A stretch of 44,748 bases of DNA from Yoonia sp. I 8.24 (lineage in GTDB: Bacteria > Pseudomonadota > Alphaproteobacteria > Rhodobacterales > Rhodobacteraceae): assembly GCF_022096995.1 (NCBI RefSeq), contig NZ_JACXGQ010000013.1, positions 1 to 44,748 on the forward strand, written 5' to 3'. The notes beneath the pieces are model-generated. The model was not told where the DNA came from. It was given only the letters and a program-made list of their open reading frames with translations, and searched no databases. Position numbers and translations under genes: made by a program. Shown here in pieces: positions 34,658 through 42,900 of this stretch (positions within the stretch are counted from its first letter, which is position 1; every line of letters begins with the position of its first letter).

Positions 34658-34800
34658 CCCTGGCAACAGCACTTTGTCGATGACGTGGGTAACTCCATTG
34701 TTGGCCATAATGTCAGCAATTACGACATTTGCCCTTGCACCAGTTCCATCAGCAATCGTTACGCCGCCACTGCCGATGAGAATCCGAAGAAACTTGGGTC
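34658..34800 (-). pseudogene. Fragment of a fasciclin-domain protein
   Basis: In one frame the minus strand reads the C-terminal part of a fasciclin domain: VTIADGTGARANVVIADI, then NNGVTHVIDKVLLPG, which matches the conserved end of the fold. A stop codon sits just upstream and nothing resembling the N-terminal part precedes it, because the chrR gene ends at 34822. So about 45 residues of a domain near 130 residues remain. It is most likely the stump of a secreted fasciclin gene. Confidence 0.65.
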
Positions 34801-34821
34801 ACATGGGTAATATCTTGCGCG

Positions 34822-35457
34822 TTAAATGCGGAAGAGAGGTTGAAGTAAGCGTGGTAGAAGCGAATTGAACCGCAATGGCGCATCCGTGGCAGCAAGACAA
34901 ATGCAAGGTGCACCAGCATCGGCAACCGGTGTGTGTTCAACGGCTTGATCCGCCACTTCAAGATCACCGACACCAAACCGTCCGGTTTCATCGCTAAAGC
35001 TGCCCTGCAGCACCAACGTCAGTTCCAAGCCGCTATGGCTGTGATCAGGCACGGCGCGCCCCGGCGGAATATAAAGCAGACGTACAGACCCATCTGTCCC
35101 ATCCGACAAAATACTCTGACGGACCCCCAATCCAAGGGATTTCCAGCGCGGCGGCTTACCATTCAATGCTTCCATCACCGGGCCGGGGTAAACGCCTGAT
35201 CGTTGGTAAACCGGTTTTGAGTCAATCGGCGCATCCAACAAATCAAGCACATTGGCTTTCAATCCTGCTGATACGACTTCGGCGCTGCTCGTTTCCAAGA
35301 CCGCGCCACCTGAGGCCAGATGCGCTTCGTATGTCGCACGACAGTCCAAACACAGCGAAATATGTGCGGCCACGGCTAACGCAAAGGGCTGCGGTAGACT
35401 TCCTGCTGCATAGGCCGCCAGTAGGGCGTCAGGGACGTGGTGTGTGATCGTAGTCAT
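34822..35457 (-). CDS. chrR: ChrR-type zinc anti-sigma factor
   Basis: Anti-sigma factor of 211 residues that holds RpoE inactive until singlet oxygen or organic peroxide is present. The ZAS zinc site HISLCLDC gives His32, Cys36 and Cys39, with His6/His7 at the N-terminus as the fourth ligand. The C-terminal cupin carries His139, His141, Glu145 (HSHSGLE) and His175, which match, two residues shifted, the four zinc ligands known in Rhodobacter sphaeroides ChrR. Both zinc sites are intact. It starts one base after the rpoE stop. Confidence 0.93.
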   Translation of the reverse strand: MTTITHHVPDALLAAYAAGSLPQPFALAVAAHISLCLDCRATYEAHLASGGAVLETSSAEVVSAGLKANVLDLLDAPIDSKPVYQRSGVYPGPVMEALNGKPPRWKSLGLGVRQSILSDGTDGSVRLLYIPPGRAVPDHSHSGLELTLVLQGSFSDETGRFGVGDLEVADQAVEHTPVADAGAPCICLAATDAPLRFNSLLPRLLQPLFRI

Positions 35458-35458
35458 C

Positions 35459-36016
35459 TTATCGTAGTTCCTTCAGCTCGTGCCGTAGCTTTTCAAGGCC
35501 CAGACGGATACGGGATTTGATAGTGCCAAGCGGCAGGCCGGTTTGAGTGCTGATCTCTTGATGCGTAAGCTCGCCAAGGTAGGCTTTTTCAATCATTTCG
35601 CGTTGGTCCGGCTTCAGTCGCCCCAATGCATTTTTTAACTGCCCAGCTTCTTGCTCAACCGCGAGTATCTGGCTGGCGTCGGGCTCTGCGCTTGGATCTT
35701 CACCCAACTCTTCTGGTAGCGGCTTATTTTCCTTGCGGATAACATCGATTTGGCGATTGCGCGTAATCTGATAGATCCAAGCGGACACCTGCGCGCGTTC
35801 AGGGTCGAATTGGTCTGCCTTTCGCCAAACGGTCAGCATGACCTCTTGTACAATCTCTTCGGCCTGCCCAGATCCAGTGCCAGAGCGCATGATGAAACCC
35901 TTGAGCCTGGGCGCAAAATGATCGAACAATTGGGCAAAAGCATCGCGGTCCCGATCATTGCGTACGGCAATCATTGCTGCCGTCAGAGACGATATCTGTG
36001 GGGGCGATTGCTTCAC
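35459..36016 (-). CDS. rpoE: RpoE-type ECF sigma factor (ECF11 group)
   Basis: Sigma factor of about 185 residues directing the singlet oxygen response. Region 2 includes FDHFAPRLKGFIMRSG, QAEEIVQEVMLTVWRKA and AWIYQITRNRQIDVIR; region 4 ends with LTHQEISTQTGLPLGTIKSR. The chosen start is a GTG at 36016 preceded by AAAGGA, giving the normal RpoE length; Met codons further upstream (such as at 36091) would place the coding region across or within a few bases of the predicted promoter. It is followed by chrR and diverges from the amine oxidase operon. Confidence 0.88.
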   Translation of the reverse strand: MKQSPPQISSLTAAMIAVRNDRDRDAFAQLFDHFAPRLKGFIMRSGTGSGQAEEIVQEVMLTVWRKADQFDPERAQVSAWIYQITRNRQIDVIRKENKPLPEELGEDPSAEPDASQILAVEQEAGQLKNALGRLKPDQREMIEKAYLGELTHQEISTQTGLPLGTIKSRIRLGLEKLRHELKELR

Positions 36017-36095
36017 CTGTGAACGGTCCTTTCGCGGAGCCAATATAGGGCGCCGATCAGCTTGTTCTATAAGTGTGCATTCTGTCAACATACCC

Positions 36096-36125
36096 CCATT
36101 ACGGAAGCGACTAAATTTTGGATCA
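36096..36125 (-). promoter_or_regulatory. Predicted RpoE-dependent promoter of rpoE-chrR
   Basis: On the minus strand TGATCC (36125-36120) is followed after 18 bases by TAATGG (36101-36096). TGATCC with an 18-base spacer and a TAA-type -10 fits RpoE promoters of Rhodobacter and would give autoregulation. Confidence 0.65.
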
Positions 36126-36130
36126 TTTTT

Positions 36131-36160
36131 TGATCCGAATTGCGTGAAGGCACGTAAACT
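36131..36160 (+). promoter_or_regulatory. Predicted RpoE-dependent promoter of the amine oxidase-CFA operon
   Basis: TGATCC at 36131-36136 is followed after 18 bases by TAAACT at 36155-36160, 25 bases before the start codon. It has the same spacing as the opposing rpoE promoter, and the two -35 elements form the inverted repeat GGATCA-N5-TGATCC at 36120-36136. Confidence 0.75.
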
Positions 36161-36185
36161 AGTTAAACAACCAACCGGAGTTTCA

Positions 36186-37466
36186 ATGTCTTTAGATGCC
36201 GCCCCGATCCGTCCGCAGCGCATTGCCATCATCGGCGGCGGTATATCTGGCCTAGCCGCCGCACATCTTCTTGCCCCCCATCACGCGGTCACCCTATTTG
36301 AGACCTCGGCACGGTTGGGCGGCCACGCGCGGACAGTGATGGCCGGCGTCAATGGTGATCAGCCTGTCGATACGGGTTTCATTGTCTTCAATTACGCGAA
36401 CTACCCGCACCTGACGCGCATGTTTCAGAATCTAGACGTACCGGTCGTGAAAAGTGATATGAGCTTCGGTGCCTCGATAAATGGCGGAGAGATCGAATAC
36501 GGGTTGCGCGACCTGAAAGCGCTGACCGCGCAAAAACGCAACCTGCTGCGGCCGGGGTTTGCCCGGATGGTACGGGACATTTTGCGATTCAATGACAAAG
36601 CCGAAGCGCTGGCCACGGACGATAGCGCCACCATCGGCGATTTGATGCGTGATCTGCAGTTAGGCGACTGGTTTCAACGCTACTACCTTATGCCGCTTTG
36701 TGGGGCGATCTGGTCGACCCCGCCGGATGAAATTCGCGGCTTTCCAGCCCGCGCATTGGTCCAATTCTTCCGCAACCATGCATTGCTGAGCCCTTCGGGA
36801 CAGCATCAGTGGTGGACGGTGGACGGCGGCAGCATCGAATACGTGCGTCGGTTGGAACATAGCCTTCGCGGGCGTGGTGTAGCGATCCGCACGGGAACCG
36901 CCGTGCAAAGTGTCAGCCGTAACGCGCATCAAAGCATCATACACAGTAGCGCTGGGCCACTTGCACCGTTCGATCAGGTGATTTTCGCCTGCCATTCGGA
37001 TCAAGCCCTCCGCCTTTTGGAACAGCCGACGCCTCGGGAGCGGGCAGCGTTGTCAGCTATCCGATTTCAAGACAACCAGATGATCCTGCACCGAGATACG
37101 ACCCAGATGCCAAAACGCCGGGCAGTCTGGTCGAGCTGGGTTTACAAAGCAGACACGACCAAACCGGAACCCGCAATTGGTGTAACCTATTGGATGAACC
37201 GCCTGCAAAATATTCCATCTACTGACCCACTTTTCGTTTCGTTGAATCCATCCGTGCCCGTGCCTGACGAACACATCTACGATCAGAAAGTGTTTCGACA
37301 TCCGGTGTTTGACGTATCGGCCCTAGCCGCGCAGCGGCAGCTGACCGAAATGCAGGGCCAAAACAACACTTGGTATGCTGGGGCGTACACGCGGCACGGT
37401 TTTCACGAAGACGGGTTTGCCAGCGCTGTTCGCATCGCCCGCATGATGGATCAACAAATCGCATGA
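36186..37466 (+). CDS. FAD-dependent amine oxidase/desaturase-like protein
   Basis: Flavoprotein of 426 residues and first gene of the RpoE-linked operon. The dinucleotide motif IAIIGGGISGLAAAHLL is at 13-29 and LGGHARTV follows. Proteins of this family in DUF1365-CFA clusters are annotated as amine oxidases but are good candidates for lipid desaturation or isomerisation; in the Rhodobacter furan fatty acid route a flavin-type desaturase is needed. The ATG at 36186 follows CGGAG. Its stop overlaps the next start. Confidence 0.82.
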   Translation: MSLDAAPIRPQRIAIIGGGISGLAAAHLLAPHHAVTLFETSARLGGHARTVMAGVNGDQPVDTGFIVFNYANYPHLTRMFQNLDVPVVKSDMSFGASINGGEIEYGLRDLKALTAQKRNLLRPGFARMVRDILRFNDKAEALATDDSATIGDLMRDLQLGDWFQRYYLMPLCGAIWSTPPDEIRGFPARALVQFFRNHALLSPSGQHQWWTVDGGSIEYVRRLEHSLRGRGVAIRTGTAVQSVSRNAHQSIIHSSAGPLAPFDQVIFACHSDQALRLLEQPTPRERAALSAIRFQDNQMILHRDTTQMPKRRAVWSSWVYKADTTKPEPAIGVTYWMNRLQNIPSTDPLFVSLNPSVPVPDEHIYDQKVFRHPVFDVSALAAQRQLTEMQGQNNTWYAGAYTRHGFHEDGFASAVRIARMMDQQIA

Positions 37467-38218
37467 TAAGACAGATAGAACATATCTCAGGTGAGACGAC
37501 ACACACCCGCCGCGGCGATATTAAGCATGGGTTCCGCTATAGCGTCGATTACGTTTTGATCGACGCCGAAGCGCCTACCCTTGGGCCGAGGTTATTTTCA
37601 CGTAATCGCTTCAATTTGGCATCTGTGCAGGACCGAGACCATGGCGGGTTGTTGAAGAAAGGTCGTGGGGCTGCATGGGCGCGCGAGGTTCTCAAAGCGC
37701 ATGGGCTTGCTAAAGATAACGTCCAAATCTTGCTTCTGACCCAGCCTCGCATTCTTGGCTACGTCTTCAATCCGGTCAGTTTCTGGATGGCGGTGCAGGG
37801 CTCTGAACTTGTTGCAGTCATCGCCGAGGTGTCAACACCGTTTGGCGACCGGCACTCGTATTTGTGCCACCTACCGGGCTTTGCACCCATCACTTCGTCT
37901 AGCCGCATTACCACCCCGAAATCCTTACATGTATCGCCATTTCAGGAAGTTAAGGGGCAATATGAGTTCAGATTTTCTATTCAAGCAGACCAGATCGCTA
38001 TTCGCATCCTTCACACCAATGGTGCAGAGGGCGTCATCGCCACGCTTTCCGGCCCCCGTGCGCCTTTAACAAACGTCGGTTTGATCAAAGCTGTAATGCG
38101 CCGGCCCGTGGGTGCGCTTCGAACAATCACGCTGATCCACTGGCAGGCACTTCGCCTAAAGCTAAAGGGCGCGCGATATCGGACCCGCCCAACACCCCCA
38201 AAGACTGAGGTCACATAA
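37463..38218 (+). CDS. DUF1365 family protein
   Basis: Protein of 251 residues of unknown biochemical role, usually found between an amine oxidase and a CFA-type methyltransferase. The family start is HTRRGDIKHGFRYSVDYVLI near 14-33, and GYVFNPVSFWM is a further hallmark near 96. It overlaps the previous gene by four bases and the next by one, so all three are coupled. Probable partner in membrane lipid modification. Confidence 0.9.
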   Translation: MIRQIEHISGETTHTRRGDIKHGFRYSVDYVLIDAEAPTLGPRLFSRNRFNLASVQDRDHGGLLKKGRGAAWAREVLKAHGLAKDNVQILLLTQPRILGYVFNPVSFWMAVQGSELVAVIAEVSTPFGDRHSYLCHLPGFAPITSSSRITTPKSLHVSPFQEVKGQYEFRFSIQADQIAIRILHTNGAEGVIATLSGPRAPLTNVGLIKAVMRRPVGALRTITLIHWQALRLKLKGARYRTRPTPPKTEVT

Positions 38219-39375
38219 TGCTTTTCCTGACAAAACGCGTGAAGCGCGATTTCTTGGACACTTGCGGCCAGATCAGTTCGGGCAGCCTACAACTGCGCAC
38301 ACCTGAAGGCGAGATTTACAACTTTGGCCAAGGCGCTCCAGTCGCTGACATGCAGATCAACGACTGGTCCGTGGTCACGGCTATCGCATCGCGCGGCGAC
38401 ATCGGTCTTGGCGAAACATATGTTGCAGGGCTCTGGGATACATCCTCGGTCGAGGACCTTACCGCTGTTGCGTTGAAAAACCTCGAAGAATTTCACGGCT
38501 TCGCCTACGCTGGGTTCTGGGCCAGTTTAAAGTTCCGCGTGGCAAACCGCCTGCTGCGCTCCAATTCTTTGAAAGGTGCCTCGCGCAATATTCGGGCGCA
38601 CTACGACGTCGGTAATGAATTTTATCAGCTTTGGCTCGACGAGAGCATGACCTATTCGTCAGCGATGTTTGCGCCGGACGACAATGACCTTGGGCGCGCC
38701 CAAACGCGCAAATATGACCGTGTATTGAACCAGATCAGCGATGCCGAACGGGTGCTAGAGATCGGCTGTGGGTGGGGCGGCTTTGCCGAACGAGCCGCCG
38801 AAACCGGCCGTCACGTGACGGGGTTAACAATCTCCCCAAGCCAAAAAGGCTATGCCGATGCGCGGCTCGACGGCAGGGCGGAAATCCGACTACAGGACTA
38901 TCGCAACAGCGCGGGGCAATATGACAGCATCGTCTCCATCGAGATGATCGAAGCCGTCGGTGAAGCCTACTGGCCTACTTATTTCGCCACGTTAAAGGCC
39001 CGGCTAGCCGAAGGTGGGCGGGCCGTTATCCAAGCGATTACTGTACCCGATGACTATTTTGAAACATATCGGCGCAGTGCTGATTACATCCGGCAATATA
39101 CCTTTCCAGGTGGCATGTTGTTGTCAAATGCAGTGATCGCCGATCAAGCGCAGCGTGCAGGCCTCGCGGTAAGGGCCAGTCATGGGTTTGGCCAAGACTA
39201 TGCCCGCACCTGTGCTCAATGGAGCGATCGACTAACCCGGCAGTCGGCCAACGTAAAAAAACTGGGCTACGGTGACGAATTCTTGCGCAATTGGCAGTTT
39301 TACCTCGGTATCTGTGCGGCGTCTTTTGCGGTGGAACAGACGGATGTCGTTCAAGTGGAACTAGCCCATGCCTGA
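38218..39375 (+). CDS. Cyclopropane fatty acid synthase-like methyltransferase
   Basis: SAM-dependent lipid methyltransferase of 385 residues. The SAM motif LEIGCGWGGFAE is at 180-191, GLTISPSQK at 202-210 and SIEMIEAVGE at 240-249. In E. coli Cfa a bound bicarbonate (Cys139, Glu239, His266, Ile268, Tyr317) removes a proton so the ring closes. Here Glu245 and Ile274 align, but Cys139 is Ser148 (TYSSAMF) and His266 is Gln272 (IQAITV). This departure suggests a product other than a cyclopropane, such as a methylated or furan-precursor fatty acid, though the pairing is from eye alignment. Confidence 0.88.
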   Translation: MLFLTKRVKRDFLDTCGQISSGSLQLRTPEGEIYNFGQGAPVADMQINDWSVVTAIASRGDIGLGETYVAGLWDTSSVEDLTAVALKNLEEFHGFAYAGFWASLKFRVANRLLRSNSLKGASRNIRAHYDVGNEFYQLWLDESMTYSSAMFAPDDNDLGRAQTRKYDRVLNQISDAERVLEIGCGWGGFAERAAETGRHVTGLTISPSQKGYADARLDGRAEIRLQDYRNSAGQYDSIVSIEMIEAVGEAYWPTYFATLKARLAEGGRAVIQAITVPDDYFETYRRSADYIRQYTFPGGMLLSNAVIADQAQRAGLAVRASHGFGQDYARTCAQWSDRLTRQSANVKKLGYGDEFLRNWQFYLGICAASFAVEQTDVVQVELAHA

Positions 39376-40105
39376 ACGTGAAACCATATGGGTAATTGGT
39401 GCCAGTGACGGAATCGGTGCCGCCCTCGCGCAAGAATGGTCCAATCGTGGCGCGCGCCTGATCCTATCGGCGCGCACATATGACAGGCTGGAGGCTCTGG
39501 CGACAGGCTTGGGGCCAGAACACGTACCGCTTGCCCTTGATGTTTCAGACCGTTCCAGCATTGATGCCGCCGCCGCCAAGATTGCCAAGATCGGCGCTTT
39601 GGACCGTATTGTGCATCTGGCGGCCATTTATGATCCCGGAAAGATCGCCGATCTCGACGCTGAGCGGGCGGCGCAAATTGTTACAACCAATTTGACCGGT
39701 AGTTTTCATATTGCGCAGGTCGGCCCAAAGTTGCTGAAGGATGGCGGACAACTGGCGCTATGCGGCTCGGTGGCGGGTTATATCGGGTTGCCCCAAGGTC
39801 AAATATATTCGGCAACCAAGGCAGGTGTGATCAACTTGGCGGAATCTCTGCGCGCAGAACTTTCCGGTCAAATCGATGTGCGCCTGATCAACCCCGGCTT
39901 TGTCGACACCCGACTGACACAGCGCAACGATTTCCGCATGCCCGCGATGGTAACGCCGCAACGCGCGGCGCGTGCGATCATTGATGAGCTCTGTTCAAAG
40001 CGTTTCGAAGTCCATTTCCCGCGCCGTCTGACTTGGGCTCTGAAACTTCTGAGCGCCCTACCTTATTGGGCCGCTATGCCGCTCACCAATAGGCTTACAA
40101 AATGA
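39368..40105 (+). CDS. Short-chain dehydrogenase/reductase (SDR)
   Basis: Rossmann-fold oxidoreductase of 245 residues. GASDGIG at 11-17 binds the cofactor, and GSVAGYIG then YSATK supply the catalytic Ser, Tyr and Lys. The C-terminus has a hydrophobic amphipathic tail that could associate with the membrane. It overlaps the methyltransferase gene by eight bases. R. sphaeroides has an SDR in its RpoE-controlled operon, so this is probably a conserved component. Confidence 0.88.
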   Translation: MPERETIWVIGASDGIGAALAQEWSNRGARLILSARTYDRLEALATGLGPEHVPLALDVSDRSSIDAAAAKIAKIGALDRIVHLAAIYDPGKIADLDAERAAQIVTTNLTGSFHIAQVGPKLLKDGGQLALCGSVAGYIGLPQGQIYSATKAGVINLAESLRAELSGQIDVRLINPGFVDTRLTQRNDFRMPAMVTPQRAARAIIDELCSKRFEVHFPRRLTWALKLLSALPYWAAMPLTNRLTK

Positions 40106-40818
40106 AACGACACCTCGCTCTCGTTGTGCTGATTAGCACGCTGACGTTCGTCTTTTCGCCACTGGCAACACGCGGGTTCAACGGCTTCACGCCAGATCAG
40201 TTTCCTGTCGTACAAATCGATCCACCTGTGCAGCCGGCTGGTTACGCCTTTTCGATTTGGGGGGTGATCTATCTGTGGCTTCTTATCGGGGCGGGGTATG
40301 GGGTCTGGCGTGCAGCGGACGACCCTGGCTGGCAAGCGATGCGAACTCCGCTTGCAATCAGCCTGATCATTGGAACTTTTTGGATAGCAGCCGCGAACGC
40401 CGCGCCAATCCTCGCCACGTTCATGATTGTGGCGATGGCTGCTCTGGCAATCCTAGCCATGCTGCGCGCAGGCAATTCCCATCCTTGGTTGCAAGTGCGA
40501 CCTGTTGCGCTCTATGCGGGCTGGCTGACTGCGGCCTCCGGCGTGGCAATCGGCGTCTTGCTGGGAGGATACGCAGTAGTGTCAGCACAGAGCGCGGCGA
40601 TCATCTGTCTCATTTGCGTTTTGGCCGTTGCCTTGAAAGTGCAATCAGCCCGACCGCGCGAATGGGGTTACCCCATAGCCGTCGTGTGGGCACTGCTTGG
40701 GGTAATTGTTCAAAACGCATCCAACGCGAATTGGCCGGTGATCGCGTTGGCCACCCTTGGCATCGCTGCACTGGTGCTTCGCACCATGCTCTCATTAATG
40801 AAAGGCCCGAGCACATGA
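40102..40818 (+). CDS. TspO/tryptophan-rich sensory protein-like membrane protein
   Basis: Membrane protein of 238 residues with about seven hydrophobic segments. PAGYAFSIWGVIYLWLL near residue 46 resembles the TspO family P-x-G-x-F-S-I-W-G-x-I-Y motif, but the protein is longer than the usual 5-span TspO (about 160 residues). TspO proteins bind porphyrins and respond to light and oxygen in Rhodobacter, so its place in a singlet oxygen operon is sensible. It overlaps both neighbours by four bases. Confidence 0.65.
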   Translation: MKRHLALVVLISTLTFVFSPLATRGFNGFTPDQFPVVQIDPPVQPAGYAFSIWGVIYLWLLIGAGYGVWRAADDPGWQAMRTPLAISLIIGTFWIAAANAAPILATFMIVAMAALAILAMLRAGNSHPWLQVRPVALYAGWLTAASGVAIGVLLGGYAVVSAQSAAIICLICVLAVALKVQSARPREWGYPIAVVWALLGVIVQNASNANWPVIALATLGIAALVLRTMLSLMKGPST

Positions 40819-41213
40819 ACATCCTGATACTCTACATTTCAACTGCGGTGATCTTCTTGGTCGCCGACGTCGTTGGATTGCGCTTCATCGTCAAGCCGGT
40901 GTTCGATCGCCATGTTGAACATCTGTTCGTTGATCCGTTTCGTATCGTACCGGCCGCTATATTCTATCTTGGTTATATCGCTGGCATCTTGTGGTTCGTG
41001 TCGGTTCCAGCCCTACGTGCTGGTGATCCGGTAGCGGCATTACTGGGTGGCGTTGCATTGGGGGTCTTTGCTTATGGCACCTATGAGTTCACGAACTATG
41101 CGACATTACGCGATTGGTCGTTCGAACAAGTAGCTGTCGATACGATTTGGGGAGGCGCCCTGACAGGGTTTGCTGCTTGGACAGGCGTAATGGTGACCCG
41201 CACGATGGGATGA
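40815..41213 (+). CDS. DUF2177 family membrane protein
   Basis: Membrane protein of 132 residues with four hydrophobic segments. VADVVGLRFIVKPVFDRHV near 16-34, FYLGYIAGI near 51 and YGTYEFTNYATLRDW near 91-105 are family traits. Function unknown. The ATG at 40815 overlaps the previous stop by four bases, so it ends the six-gene RpoE-linked operon. Confidence 0.85.
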   Translation: MNILILYISTAVIFLVADVVGLRFIVKPVFDRHVEHLFVDPFRIVPAAIFYLGYIAGILWFVSVPALRAGDPVAALLGGVALGVFAYGTYEFTNYATLRDWSFEQVAVDTIWGGALTGFAAWTGVMVTRTMG

Positions 41214-41298
41214 GGGAACGCGAAGATGCCTTAGAAACGTGGTCCCTAAATTCCAAAAACAGTGGCGTTTGAACACAAAAACACGCGTCCACGTCAGT

Positions 41299-42057
41299 TT
41301 AGTGGCCTTCCCGATCCGCCCAACCCGCGAATGTGCGTTCTAAAAAGATCACCGCATAATACAAAACAATGCCAAGAACGGCCAAGGCGATCAGCACGGC
41401 GAACATCAACGGGTAATCACCGTTCGTCTCACCAGACTTGAATAGGGCCCCAAGCCCACGCCCATGTGGGCTGACGATCTCGACGAGGTTCGTGCCAATA
41501 AAGGCCAGCGTTGCAGATACTTTGAGAGCGCCGAAGAATTCTGGTAGCGTCTTTGGCAGGGCAATCTTACGAAAGATCGTAAACCGAGATGCACCCAGCG
41601 CACGCAAAATGTCACGGTATTCAGGCTCTAACGTCGAGAGGCCGATGCCGACAGAGACCGCGATCGGAAAGAAGGAAATCATGAAGGCCATGAGAATGGT
41701 GTTAAAATCATGCTGGCCGATAAAAATAAGCGAAATAACCGGCACCAATGTTGCTTTTGGGATCGCATTAAAACCCACGAGCAAAGGATATAGCGCGTCT
41801 CGCGCAAGCTTTGAGAAGCCGATAATCATCCCGATCAACGTGCCAACGATCACGGCCAATAACAGCCCCACAACCGTGCGCCAAAGCGTCTGCCATCCCA
41901 TGAGTAAAAACAGTTCTTTGTACTTCCAGAACGCTGGCGGAAGGTCCGAGGGGGACGCCATTTTATAGTTGGGCCAGCCGTTGGCCCAAACCAACAGCTC
42001 CCATAATCCAAGAAAGATCAAAATGGCGAGGACGGGGGTGGCGATTTTGCGAAGCAT
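41299..42057 (-). CDS. ABC transporter permease (nitrate/sulfonate/taurine type)
   Basis: Permease of 252 residues with about six membrane segments. The EAA loop, YRDILRALGASRFTIFRKIALP, is near 152. It is the last gene of a second NMT1/THI5-type importer. The start overlaps the ATPase stop by one base. No enzyme gene accompanies this system within the window. Confidence 0.88.
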   Translation of the reverse strand: MLRKIATPVLAILIFLGLWELLVWANGWPNYKMASPSDLPPAFWKYKELFLLMGWQTLWRTVVGLLLAVIVGTLIGMIIGFSKLARDALYPLLVGFNAIPKATLVPVISLIFIGQHDFNTILMAFMISFFPIAVSVGIGLSTLEPEYRDILRALGASRFTIFRKIALPKTLPEFFGALKVSATLAFIGTNLVEIVSPHGRGLGALFKSGETNGDYPLMFAVLIALAVLGIVLYYAVIFLERTFAGWADREGH

Positions 42058-42896
42058 TAGACCCCTCCCTCATCGGCACGCCCTTGAGCGATCTTGATCT
42101 GATCGCGCAGGATGTGCAGCATTTCGGCGGCTGGCGGGGTAAACAAAGCGTCCAGTGTTCTATCGGCGGGCAGATCGACATCCATCACGTATTGCGTGCG
42201 CGCTGGGCGTCCCGACAGCACGATCACTTGGTCGCCAAGAAAGACACTTTCGCGCAGATCGTGGGTGATCAGGACGGCCGTGAACGGTTCCGCAGCACGC
42301 AGGTCGCGCATAGTTTGCCACAGGTCTTCACGGGTAAATGCGTCAAGCGCACCGAAGGGTTCATCAAGGATCAAGACCTCGGGTTTATGCACAATCGAGC
42401 GACATAATGATGCGCGTTGACGCATACCACCGGACAATTCAGAAGGGCGCTTGCTTTCAAATCCGGCAAGCCCAACCATTTCAAGCAATTCCATCGCACG
42501 CGCGGTACGGTCTTTTGTGGGCATCTTGGGCGCCACGATTTCAAGCGGCAAAATCACGTTGTCCAGAATGGAACGCCACTCAAGCAGCACTGGATTTTGA
42601 AACGCCATACCCACGGTTTTACGCGGACCGGTGACGCGTTCGCCATGTAGCCAAACTTCGCCTTCGTCGGGTTTCATGAGGCCAGCAACCAACTTGGTCA
42701 GCGTGGATTTTCCGCAACCAGATGGGCCAACAACAGCGGCAAAGGTGCCCGCGGGAACAGCCACATCCAGCCCGTCAAGCACAGGCAAAGGCCCGCTTGC
42801 CGTTTGATACGCATGGCGCGCACCTTTGATTTCAATGAGATTTTCGATGGGAAGGGTGCCTTTGAATGTGGGGGCACCACGACAGCACCCCCTCAA
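42057..42896 (-). CDS. ABC transporter ATP-binding protein (nitrate/sulfonate/taurine type)
   Basis: ATPase of up to 279 residues. Walker A GPSGCGKST, FQNPVLLEW after the Q-loop, signature ELSGGMRQRASLCRSIV and Walker B VLILDEPFGALD are intact. The start is unclear: the only standard-type codon upstream is a TTG at 42896, four bases after the binding protein stop, and the first 20 or so residues do not resemble the family. The real start may be a rare codon close to IENLIEIKGARHAY. Confidence 0.86.
   Translation of the reverse strand: MRGCCRGAPTFKGTLPIENLIEIKGARHAYQTASGPLPVLDGLDVAVPAGTFAAVVGPSGCGKSTLTKLVAGLMKPDEGEVWLHGERVTGPRKTVGMAFQNPVLLEWRSILDNVILPLEIVAPKMPTKDRTARAMELLEMVGLAGFESKRPSELSGGMRQRASLCRSIVHKPEVLILDEPFGALDAFTREDLWQTMRDLRAAEPFTAVLITHDLRESVFLGDQVIVLSGRPARTQYVMDVDLPADRTLDALFTPPAAEMLHILRDQIKIAQGRADEGGV
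42870..42892 (-). other. Possible stem-loop after the binding protein gene
   Basis: GGGGG at 42870-42874 and CCCCC at 42888-42892 can pair, extended on the minus-strand RNA by several G-U wobbles. It lies right after the binding protein stop, as the other stem-loops do, but overlaps the uncertain 5' end of the ATPase gene. Confidence 0.35.
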
Positions 42897-42900
42897 TATC

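Noticed and set aside
34797..34870. Extension of the fasciclin fragment upstream (YHAYFNLSSAFN in another frame)
   Set aside because: These codons are a frame shadow of the chrR C-terminus, which is clearly coding.
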